A stretch of 64,000 bases of DNA from CAYXTW01 sp964452645 (GTDB lineage Bacteria > Zixibacteria > MSB-5A5 > GN15 > PGXB01). The notes under the pieces were generated by a model, which saw only the letters and a list, made by a program, of their open reading frames with translations, was not told the origin of the DNA and did no database searches. The number at the start of each line of letters is the position of its first letter. Position 1 is the first letter of the stretch. The DNA is taken from NCBI GenBank assembly GCA_964452645.1, contig CAYVMO010000010.1, forward strand, positions 39,429 through 103,428. Direction: 5' to 3'. Made by a program: the position numbers and the translations under genes. This document shows, in pieces, positions 50,911 through 59,238 of this stretch.

Positions 50911-53900
50911 TTATTTGATCAGAAGCATTCGTTTGGATTCGACTTTGCTGCCGACCGTCAGTCGATACAGATAAACGCCCGATGCGACCTGATTCCCTCT
51001 CTGGTCGGTACTATTCCAGATAACGGAATTCATGCCGGCATCGACCGGACCGTCGACGAGCGTGCTAACCCGACGGCCGAGAATATTATAGATTTCAAGC
51101 CTGACATTCGATTTTTGCGGAAGGAAGTATTCAATTTTCGTGGAAGGATTAAAAGGATTGGGGTAATTGCTGTACAGTTGGACTTCAGTCGGTAAAAAGT
51201 GTTTGAATTTCGAATAATCCGGTATATAGCGGCCAACCGCGCGAATGATATACACGCGGTTCAGACCGGATTCGGGCCGCTCGGGAGTTGTGAAATTGAA
51301 CTCGAAGATGTCACCTTTAACAAGCACTAATGGATCCGAATTATCAAAGGCGGCGGAAGTCTTGGTCGGATCGGTCGATTCAACCAGTGCATGCTCCGTG
51401 ACCTTGAATTCGTTAATCCGGGGTAGCTCGTTCGAAGGAACATATTGCTGGACGACGTCGGTATAATAACCGCTTTCCCATGAGATACGAATTTTAATTT
51501 CGGTCTGACCGTCGTTTGTCGGCAGAGTGCTTGTCACCATTTCCTGCGTGTGGTTGATTCGTGAGGGCACTAAGGGTCCTTCAATCCAATTACCGTAATT
51601 GTCCATGATTTCAACCTTAAATCCGGCCAGGGGAGTATTTCCATTTTCGCCGTTCTCTTTCTTCAGTCTCGGGCACAATTCCTTGTCTTTTGCCGAGAAA
51701 CCGAACGTCGCGGTACTGCTTCCATTGCAGGGGAAGGTGATGATTAAGTAACCTGCATCCTCGCAGCTGTAGAAGTTGCCGTCCTCATTCAGTATTTCGG
51801 GCAGACGGTTTACTCCTTTGTCATCCACCGCCGAAACCGGCGCAATTATATCGCTGTAAAGGCCGATATCGCCATCGACAGAAACGGCTACTTTGGTGGC
51901 TGCCGAATGATCGACAGTGATAAGTTCGACATCCTGCAGATATGTTATTTCGTCTTCCATTTCACGCAGTTGGAATTTAACGACACCATCCTGAGTTACA
52001 ACCGGTTTAATTACATGGTAATAATCGGTTACCGTCTCGGTATAATTAGACTGTTCGCAGGCTGTCAAGAGCGGATTATCCTGATTGAAACTGCTTCCGT
52101 CGAAGGCATAGAGGACCGGGCAGGAAGGATTACCATGGTTTGTATAAATGTTGAAACGACTGGCCTGAGACCATGGTCCGAAGCCATAGGCGTTTTTGGC
52201 TCGTGCCTTGAAGGAATAATTTCCATCCGATAGGGACGGAGTAACTTCCCACTCGGAAATAAGCAGACCAATTCTGGATCGAGTAATCGAGCTGAAGTCT
52301 TCATCGTTATCCAGAATAACATCATAGCTTGTCGCCCCGGTGACATCTTCCCAGTCAAGGTTCGGTGTATGATCGGTGGTGCTTGAGCCATCAGTCGGGC
52401 TGACGAGAACGGGCGCCGCGGGAAGGACGTCGCTGTTGTTAAAGAGGATGACCAGGTTATTGCTTGTATATCCTCCGGTCAAGGCAAGATCATTATCATT
52501 GTCGTTGTCGAAATCGGCCGAAACGACGCCGTTGGAACCACCGCCAACATAATACTCGGAAGCTTCTCCGAAAGCACCGTTACCGGTGTTCAGTAAAACC
52601 GACGCGGTGGTACAATTGGAGTTGGCTATGACAAGGTCAAGAGTACCGTCGCCATCGAAATCGTCGGTAGCGATAGCGTACGGTTCATTGCAGATGTCAT
52701 ACAAAGCAGCCGTGGCGAAAGTGCCGTCACCATTATTAAGAAGCACTGAGACATTATCGCTGGTGGTGCTGGCGACTGCCAGATCAATATCGAAATCGCC
52801 GTCGAAATCGCCGCCGCAGATATAGTGACCTTCCGATCCGCCAGTAGAATATTCGACCGAAGCCGGGAAAGTGCCGTCACCATTGTTAAGGAGAATCGAT
52901 ATATTCGAATAATCGGCGGTGGCCAGGTCGAGGTCGTTATCATTGTCAAAATCGCCGGCCACAATCGATTTGGGTGAATAACCAATTATGGGAAATATAG
53001 CCGTATCGGTAGAGAATCCGCCATAATTGTTATAAAACAGAACGACATTATTGCCGTCATATTGCACGACTGCCATATCGGTATCGTTATCATTGTCAAA
53101 ATCGCCGGTGGCTATCGAGTACGGGTACCAGGCTCCGGTATAAAAATCATATGAGTAGTAGAAGCTGTTCCCATCATTGTAGAGTATTGAAACGTAACCA
53201 CCCTGCCATTTAATGGGATTGGCCACGGCCAGATCGGGATAGCCGTTTTCATCGAAATCGGCCGACGTGATAAAGTATGGCGAGTTACCGCAGGTATAAT
53301 TGCCGCCCGAGCTAAAGTTTCCGCTTCCGTCGTTTAAATAGATGGCCGCGTACTCCGGATAATATGTCGCCACGGCCAGATCGATATCACCGTCGCCGTC
53401 AAAATCATCGGCGGTTACCGATTCGGCGTTTCCCCCGTTGCTATAATATACGGGATTGCCGAATAGCGTCATGCCGGGCATGCTTACGCTTATGTATGAT
53501 GTTTTGGTCTCCGAATCGGTGCCGCACAGTCCGGACACCTGAAGAGAAACATCAAAGTCGCCGTAGCTTGCGTATATGTGCGTCGGATTTTGATCAGTAG
53601 AAGTCCCGCCATCGCCGAAATTCCATGACCAGGCAACGGCATCGACGGACAGGTCGGTGAAGTTCACGGTCAGGGGTCCTTCACCCGACGTCGGAGAAGC
53701 AGTGAAATCGGCGGTCGGGCCGCCCAGAACCTGTATGTAATCCGGTTTGGTTTCTATGTCAGAGCCACCCGGTCCGATGACTTCCAGCGAGACCGTATAA
53801 TTTCCGACGTCGTAGTAAGTATAGAACGGATTGGGCGGGTCGGCTTTGCCGCCATCACCGAAATTCCACCACCATTCATCGATATCACCGGTGGATTGAT

Positions 53901-55941
53901 CGTAAAAGCTGACATACAAGGGGGAACAGCCGCATAACGGATCGGCGGAAAAATCGGCCTCGGGGGGTGAAGTAGTAATGACCTCGATATCATCCTGGAC
54001 AGTCTCTTTGTTGAAGGCCGTTACCGTTAATGTTAAATATTCGCCGCCCGGCATTTGCTGACTAATCGGGATAACGGCAATTCCATTAGCATCAGTATAT
54101 TCGGATCCGTAAATTACCCCGTCATGGTACAAGGTGCAAAAGGCGCCTTCGACGCCGACGACTTCGACCTGAAACTGAGTCGCCTGGTAAAAAATCTGGG
54201 TCTCATGATTAACAGTCATCGGTCCGGGATTATCGGTTCTTACCTGCACCGACGGATCACCGAAGATATGCCAGGTATAGTACATGTCGATACCGGTATC
54301 GCCGTTAATCTCGATCATCTTGCAGGCGCCGTTATAGCATAGACCGCCAAACGTCAATTTTGATTCGGCGATAAGCAGGTCGATGGTTTCATCCTGGGCA
54401 TACATGGGCGGGCACCAATGTTGATTTATGGAGGACATATAAACCGCTAAAGCGCCGGATGGATGTCCATTATATGTCGCGCGCAGCCATGCTTCGGCAA
54501 AACAGGTCTGTCCTCCGAAATCACCGTTGACACAGGCGACGCTGTGGATAAAGGGCAACATGTCTTGATTGGTCAGATTGTTAATATCCGTATTGGAGAA
54601 GCCGGTCGTCCACCAGCTTGTCACGGTTCCGTGCCCGCAATAATTCACGATGCCGCGCCCGCTGTTTAGTGCGGCTGAAACCTGGGATGCCGTACCGCTC
54701 GGTTCATAAATCTGGTCGACGAGAGTATAATTATAACCCAAAAGATCATTCCGAATCAGATCCATATGTTGATAATCGTACTCACCATAGTGGCCGGGGC
54801 CGCCATTGGATGCGATTCCAGTACCTTTGTGAAACCAATCAACTCCCGAAGGCGTTTTTTCATAATTAATCGTCCGCTCTACCTGAGTTTGTACATCGGC
54901 AGAGCTTTCCGCTGAAAATCGGCCGACAAAAATATCCGGGTAGTAGTCGCTGCCTGCGAGAAGTGCATAAGTGGGATCGGATTCACCCCCGTATGCCGAC
55001 GGTGTAGCGACATACTGGGCGTCCCCGACTAACAAAAGGAAGGCCAGATCATTGGCATTATAAAACGATTGAACATAATTCTTGATGTCGGTGCTGTTGT
55101 TACCGATCGTCGATACATTAACTATCGTGGTTTTTACGCCTTTTTGATTTTTCCATTCGACAAACGGTGCCATGTCCGAAGCATAAGGGTCATAAGTGAT
55201 GATAAGCATTTCACCGATTTCATCGACCGACGTATAGCGGGTTTTATATGAATCGTAGTTGATAAACTGTCTTTCGTATAATTGCTTAAAATCCGGGACA
55301 AGGTGAACGGCATTTCGGCTGCGGTCAAATACATTGATTTCGCCCGGACCGACATTTGTTATTTCCACCGTCACCGAATTATAAATGCGCAAAATATTTT
55401 CGACCGGATTGCACTGAAAGGCGTAAAGCTCGACGACTGTTCCCCGATAATCCCTTAAAATAAAAGGGGGTCTGATCCTGGCCAATTCATTCGGATAAAA
55501 TTCCGATTCTGTGTAGACCGGTCCGAATGTATACGGGACATCATCAGGGTTGACGGTTCTGAGCAGATTTCCCTTTGAGGGGATTATTTTCATCCCCGGA
55601 TAATCGATATAATTCGCGGATAATACATTTATCTTCATCTTGGCATTGTCAGGAATAATAATACTCCTGGAAATACGCGGTAAGGCAGGTTCTCCGGTAT
55701 TCAGCGATATATACTCTTCTCCGCAGGTTACTGAATAATACTGCTGGGCGTTTATATTTACGGTTTCACGACTAAAGGCGCCGATTTCAAATCTGAGAAC
55801 AGTTCGTTGATCGCTTGATTCCTCAACAAAAACCTCAACATCATCAATACCGGGGGAAATTTCTACGCGCTCGGCGTGCAGAATACCAACGGCAAAAAAG
55901 GAAAATAAAAAAAGATTAATTAAGACGATTTTCGCTTTCAT
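50911..55941 (-). CDS. Gingipain-like (C25) secreted protein with PKD, FG-GAP and sorting domains
   Basis: The 1676-residue protein starts with a signal peptide ('IVLINLFLFSFFAVGILHAE') and a C25-type propeptide. The peptidase domain follows (about 240-620), with His in 'VNYCGHGTVTSWW' and Cys in 'HSVACVNGDFGGQTC'. Two PKD domains ('WWWNFGDGGKADPPNPFYTY' and 'AWSWNFGDGGTSTDQNPTHI') and seven FG-GAP/VCBS repeats ('DFDGDGDIDLAVA' type) come next. A fibronectin-like module ('PAAPVLVSPTDGSSTTDHTP') and a C-terminal FlgD-like/sorting domain ('YSNYPNPFNPSTKIEYFL', ending 'RMLLIK') close it. This architecture is exported and surface-anchored in FCB bacteria. Confidence 0.93.
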   Translation of the reverse strand: MKAKIVLINLFLFSFFAVGILHAERVEISPGIDDVEVFVEESSDQRTVLRFEIGAFSRETVNINAQQYYSVTCGEEYISLNTGEPALPRISRSIIIPDNAKMKINVLSANYIDYPGMKIIPSKGNLLRTVNPDDVPYTFGPVYTESEFYPNELARIRPPFILRDYRGTVVELYAFQCNPVENILRIYNSVTVEITNVGPGEINVFDRSRNAVHLVPDFKQLYERQFINYDSYKTRYTSVDEIGEMLIITYDPYASDMAPFVEWKNQKGVKTTIVNVSTIGNNSTDIKNYVQSFYNANDLAFLLLVGDAQYVATPSAYGGESDPTYALLAGSDYYPDIFVGRFSAESSADVQTQVERTINYEKTPSGVDWFHKGTGIASNGGPGHYGEYDYQHMDLIRNDLLGYNYTLVDQIYEPSGTASQVSAALNSGRGIVNYCGHGTVTSWWTTGFSNTDINNLTNQDMLPFIHSVACVNGDFGGQTCFAEAWLRATYNGHPSGALAVYMSSINQHWCPPMYAQDETIDLLIAESKLTFGGLCYNGACKMIEINGDTGIDMYYTWHIFGDPSVQVRTDNPGPMTVNHETQIFYQATQFQVEVVGVEGAFCTLYHDGVIYGSEYTDANGIAVIPISQQMPGGEYLTLTVTAFNKETVQDDIEVITTSPPEADFSADPLCGCSPLYVSFYDQSTGDIDEWWWNFGDGGKADPPNPFYTYYDVGNYTVSLEVIGPGGSDIETKPDYIQVLGGPTADFTASPTSGEGPLTVNFTDLSVDAVAWSWNFGDGGTSTDQNPTHIYASYGDFDVSLQVSGLCGTDSETKTSYISVSMPGMTLFGNPVYYSNGGNAESVTADDFDGDGDIDLAVATYYPEYAAIYLNDGSGNFSSGGNYTCGNSPYFITSADFDENGYPDLAVANPIKWQGGYVSILYNDGNSFYYSYDFYTGAWYPYSIATGDFDNDNDTDMAVVQYDGNNVVLFYNNYGGFSTDTAIFPIIGYSPKSIVAGDFDNDNDLDLATADYSNISILLNNGDGTFPASVEYSTGGSEGHYICGGDFDGDFDIDLAVASTTSDNVSVLLNNGDGTFATAALYDICNEPYAIATDDFDGDGTLDLVIANSNCTTASVLLNTGNGAFGEASEYYVGGGSNGVVSADFDNDNDNDLALTGGYTSNNLVILFNNSDVLPAAPVLVSPTDGSSTTDHTPNLDWEDVTGATSYDVILDNDEDFSSITRSRIGLLISEWEVTPSLSDGNYSFKARAKNAYGFGPWSQASRFNIYTNHGNPSCPVLYAFDGSSFNQDNPLLTACEQSNYTETVTDYYHVIKPVVTQDGVVKFQLREMEDEITYLQDVELITVDHSAATKVAVSVDGDIGLYSDIIAPVSAVDDKGVNRLPEILNEDGNFYSCEDAGYLIITFPCNGSSTATFGFSAKDKELCPRLKKENGENGNTPLAGFKVEIMDNYGNWIEGPLVPSRINHTQEMVTSTLPTNDGQTEIKIRISWESGYYTDVVQQYVPSNELPRINEFKVTEHALVESTDPTKTSAAFDNSDPLVLVKGDIFEFNFTTPERPESGLNRVYIIRAVGRYIPDYSKFKHFLPTEVQLYSNYPNPFNPSTKIEYFLPQKSNVRLEIYNILGRRVSTLVDGPVDAGMNSVIWNSTDQRGNQVASGVYLYRLTVGSKVESKRMLLIK

Positions 55942-56418
55942 TTTTCTCTCCCCTTGGTTATGATTTCAAATAATTTAATAACAATAAAATGTTTTTTTAA
56001 CTATCACCCCCTTCCGCCTGAATATGGAATAGTTCCCGATTGCGGTCAAACCCAAATGATCTTAAATCATCGAACCACCTCCTTGTGACAGCGACGAAAA
56101 TGTCGGAGTATAATTTTGCTAACCAGGGGATACCGTTGGCCCGCAACAGTAACTTGTTAATCACTTACGCGATGTAAAATGTGATTATATTCTTTTATAA
56201 TGTTTTTTATGTAATTTGTCAAGCATCGGATTTTATTTTTTCGATATTAACTCGGTATCTAAAACGACAAAGGGCGGGAAGTATTTTTCGCATCCTGTCA
56301 AAATACGACCCACCCTTTATGCATCTATATAAAAACGGGGTTTTTTGGATTTTTAAACTGCCATGGCTTATCCTTTATTTGCGTCCTGAAAGTATTTCAT
56401 GCTCACATACCGCCTTGT
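55942..56418. other. Leader region upstream of the C25-like gene
   Basis: On the minus strand, AAGGAGGTGGTTCG (56084-56071) sits next to an ATG ATT stop mini-frame. About 70 bases downstream comes GGGGGTGATAG, close to the start of the main ORF. The rest is AT-rich and has no gene. Confidence 0.45.
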
Positions 56419-57114
56419 TTAAGTGACGATTTGACCTTTCAATTTGCCCACCTCGGTGCTCAGGGATTCAAGGGCAGTGACAACATTGCCGGGAACCCAC
56501 TTAACGTCTTTCATCAGCTCCAGGCCCACTTTTTGTGATTGGTCCAGCGCTTTCGTCGAGGTACTGTCTACTTCATGGCCGATCCAGAGGTAGGCGTTCT
56601 CCAGGTTAAGGGACGCTTCATTCAATTCCTGACCGGTAGTAAAATAGTCCTTTTTTGTCCACATTTCCTTTGCTTTGTCCAGATGAAATTTGCCCAGGAC
56701 ATACTGGGCATTGCCGAACGCCTGTTCATATTCAGGGACGGGAATAAAGACCTTGGCGCGAACATCGTCGGCCAGCTTTTCCATTTTCTTGATGGAATTA
56801 TCGAGGTCAATCTTATTTTGGCCTGAGGCGCGCTGCGCCTCAAGTTTCATAATCGCCGCCGCCTTCTCGATACCGTAAATCATGGAATCGTAGTCTTTGG
56901 ATGTAAATGTAGTACGAGCCAATTGCAGGTTTTTCTGAACATCGCCATTGAAGAAATACCATATTTCATCCGCAACTGAACTGTCGGACGGCGATTTAAT
57001 ATTCTCCTCGGCGACCGCAATCGGCTCGTCGGCTTTCGTTTTGGCCTTACAGCCGAGCAGTACAACCGCCGCGGTTATAGGAACCAACACTGCTATTATG
57101 TTTCGTACCGACAT
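56419..57114 (-). CDS. Helical lipoprotein of unknown function
   Basis: The 231-residue product has a lipoprotein signal ('IAVLVPITAAVVLLGC', lipobox near residue 22). The rest is all-helical, with 'DEIWYFFNGDVQKNLQLART' and 'YVLGKFHLDKAKEMWTKKDY'. This is vaguely YfdX-like, but the family is uncertain. A strong SD, AAAGGAG, precedes the ATG. It ends the stress operon, 62 bases after htrA. Confidence 0.75.
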   Translation of the reverse strand: MSVRNIIAVLVPITAAVVLLGCKAKTKADEPIAVAEENIKSPSDSSVADEIWYFFNGDVQKNLQLARTTFTSKDYDSMIYGIEKAAAIMKLEAQRASGQNKIDLDNSIKKMEKLADDVRAKVFIPVPEYEQAFGNAQYVLGKFHLDKAKEMWTKKDYFTTGQELNEASLNLENAYLWIGHEVDSTSTKALDQSQKVGLELMKDVKWVPGNVVTALESLSTEVGKLKGQIVT

Positions 57115-57176
57115 TTTGATCTCCTTTGTTTTAATATTTGCCTTCTATTCCGGATCAGTGTTAATACACAAATCCT

Positions 57177-58655
57177 TTAGAGAGAGAAGGCAATATAAAA
57201 TCCGCTGCCTTGCCGGTTTATCTTTAAAAGGATAGTATCTCCCTTTTTCTTATCCGTAACCAGAGTCGCGAATTTCTGACTGGTTTGCACATCCTGGCGA
57301 TCCACCTGCTCGATCAAATCACCTTCTCTTAAACCGGCCTCATAGGCACGACTGTCGGTATCGATCGAAATCACGACAACACCTTTCATCCATTGTTCGA
57401 TACCATATTTATCAGCCAGACTCTTGTCAAAGGTCTTGACGCTGAACCCAAGTTGCTGAGTATTCACTTCTGACCCGGAGGTGGTGCCGGCAATCTCCGA
57501 TGGCATTTCAGCCAGCTTGGCAGTTAGGTCAATCTTTTGCGCGTCACGCATCACCGTCAGTGTTACAGAGGTGCCGGGAGTCAGAGATGATATATGATTA
57601 CTGAGTTGCGAAGCATTTTGTACTTTTTCCCCGTCAATGGCAAGAATCACGTCTCCGGACTTCAATCCGGCTTTTTCGGCCGGGCTATCATGAAGCACGT
57701 CGCCGACCAGAGCTCCATATATTTCGTTGAGACCAAGAGCATGGCCGATTTGATCATTGATGTTCTGAATATTCACCCCCAGCCATCCGCGTACGACCCG
57801 TCCCTCTTTTATAAGGGAGTTCATAACATGCATGGCCAGATTCGACGGTACCGAAAAACCGAGTCCCATGTAACCGCCGGAGCGGCTGATAATGGCAGTA
57901 TTAATGCCTATCAGCCTGCCGTCAAGGTCAATCAGCGGACCGCCGGAATTGCCCGGATTGATGGCCGCATCCGTCTGAATAAAGTCTTCATAGTACGTCA
58001 GCCCGACATTGGACCGACCCTTGGCACTGATTATTCCCTGCGTTACGGTGTAAGCGAGGTTTTCGCTCATAGGGCTTCCGATTGCCAGAACAATTTCGCC
58101 GACCTGAATCGAATCGCTATTTCCGATGTCAATATAGGGAAGGTTATCGGCTTTGATTCTCAGTACCGCCACGTCGGTTTTCGGATCGGCGCCAATAACC
58201 TTGGCCACTAATCTCCGGTCGTCATACAGTCGGACATAAATACTGTCGGCATCATTAATAACGTGATTATTGGTAAGAATGTACCCGTCGCTGCTGACAA
58301 TCACTCCCGATCCCAAACCTTCCTGATGAAATTCCTTTTCCTCGGGTTGCTGGCCATTTTGCGGACCGAAAAAAAAGTCGAAAAAAGGATTCGAAGCAAA
58401 AGGCGATGCATTAACGGACAGGACACGTTCGGTCGAGACGGTCACGACGGCCGGTTTAACTTCGGCCACAATATCGATAAGGGCCTGATTTAAATCCCTG
58501 AGATTTGTAATTTGCCGTTGTTCGGCAGGTATTGATTGGCTGTGAGACTCTCCAGCATTTGTCTTACTGGCGTGCGTCATCAACAGGGTGACACCTGTCA
58601 GAAGGATAATGTATAGAATGCCCCACGTCACTGCAGTTTTTTTTGTAAATTTCAT
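57177..58655 (-). CDS. HtrA/DegP-type periplasmic serine protease with two PDZ domains
   Basis: The 492-residue protein has an N-terminal membrane signal and a trypsin-like domain with His131 ('TNNHVIND'), Asp161 ('DVAVLRI') and Ser237 ('GNSGGPL'). Two PDZ domains follow (about 280-375 and 395-490, 'LREGDLIEQVDRQDVQTSQK'). It degrades or refolds misfolded envelope proteins. SD AAGGAGG lies 6 bases before the ATG. It lies in the operon controlled from 62.4 kb and supports the envelope-stress reading. Confidence 0.96.
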   Translation of the reverse strand: MKFTKKTAVTWGILYIILLTGVTLLMTHASKTNAGESHSQSIPAEQRQITNLRDLNQALIDIVAEVKPAVVTVSTERVLSVNASPFASNPFFDFFFGPQNGQQPEEKEFHQEGLGSGVIVSSDGYILTNNHVINDADSIYVRLYDDRRLVAKVIGADPKTDVAVLRIKADNLPYIDIGNSDSIQVGEIVLAIGSPMSENLAYTVTQGIISAKGRSNVGLTYYEDFIQTDAAINPGNSGGPLIDLDGRLIGINTAIISRSGGYMGLGFSVPSNLAMHVMNSLIKEGRVVRGWLGVNIQNINDQIGHALGLNEIYGALVGDVLHDSPAEKAGLKSGDVILAIDGEKVQNASQLSNHISSLTPGTSVTLTVMRDAQKIDLTAKLAEMPSEIAGTTSGSEVNTQQLGFSVKTFDKSLADKYGIEQWMKGVVVISIDTDSRAYEAGLREGDLIEQVDRQDVQTSQKFATLVTDKKKGDTILLKINRQGSGFYIAFSL

Positions 58656-58701
58656 TAGATTTACCTCCTTGCTTGCTATATAAGTCTTATCCGGTTTTGC
58701 G

Positions 58702-58734
58702 CACGGGGATAGCCCGCAGGGGGCTATCTCCGTG
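58702..58734. repeat. Long stem-loop between the Met-rich and htrA genes
   Basis: CACGGGGATAGCCC (58702-58715) pairs with GGGCTATCTCCGTG (58721-58734) with one mismatch. No T-tract follows, so it is more likely an mRNA processing or stability element than a terminator. Confidence 0.6.
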
Positions 58735-58762
58735 GTTCATTAACGGCGTCACCGAGAAGATT

Positions 58763-59185
58763 TCATTTGTTCCCCGCCGTTACTTTACTCGTTTCTTTCA
58801 TCATGCCGTTCATTTGTATCGACGACATCATGTTTTTAATCATGCCTTCCTGCTCCATCATATCCTTGTGCATGTTCTGCATCATGTCCTGGTGCTTTTT
58901 CATCTCCGCTTTCAACATATCCATGTCAGTAATCTTCATCATCGTATTGAAATGCGATTCAAGCTTGTTGAAATCATTGATGGCCGTATCGTTTTGACCG
59001 GATAAATCCTTCATCATCGGCATAATGTTTGACCCCATCATCGCTGATGGCTGTGATGTAGTGTCAGCCTTGCCCATAGGCATGTTACCATGGCTGCCGC
59101 CCATCGTCATCTGCGCGGTTCCAAACGAAGGAAGCGCAAATGCCAGGAAGAGGGTTAAAGTTAAAATATGAATTGAGTGTTTCAT
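58763..59185 (-). CDS. Met-rich exported protein
   Basis: ATG 59185 is favoured because AAGGAGG is 5 bases upstream (in-frame ATGs at 59188 and 59218 are alternatives). The 140-residue product has a signal peptide ('IHILTLTLFLAFALPSFG'). A Met/His-rich body follows ('MTMGGSHGNMPMGKADTTSQ', 'MGSNIMPMMKDLSG', 'MLKAEMKKHQDMMQNMHKDM'). Such Met-rich periplasmic proteins often bind Cu(I) or Ag(I); that function is inferred. It lies between the P-type ATPase and htrA. Confidence 0.8.
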   Translation of the reverse strand: MKHSIHILTLTLFLAFALPSFGTAQMTMGGSHGNMPMGKADTTSQPSAMMGSNIMPMMKDLSGQNDTAINDFNKLESHFNTMMKITDMDMLKAEMKKHQDMMQNMHKDMMEQEGMIKNMMSSIQMNGMMKETSKVTAGNK

Positions 59186-59238
59186 CATTTCCTCCTTTTT
59201 TGTTTGTTTTATTTCCATTTACATCCGTCGCGAATTAA

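Noticed and set aside
52430..53430. Repetitive DNA possibly forming a tandem repeat array
   Set aside because: It encodes the seven FG-GAP repeats in the C25-like protein; similarity is at protein level and the copies have diverged.
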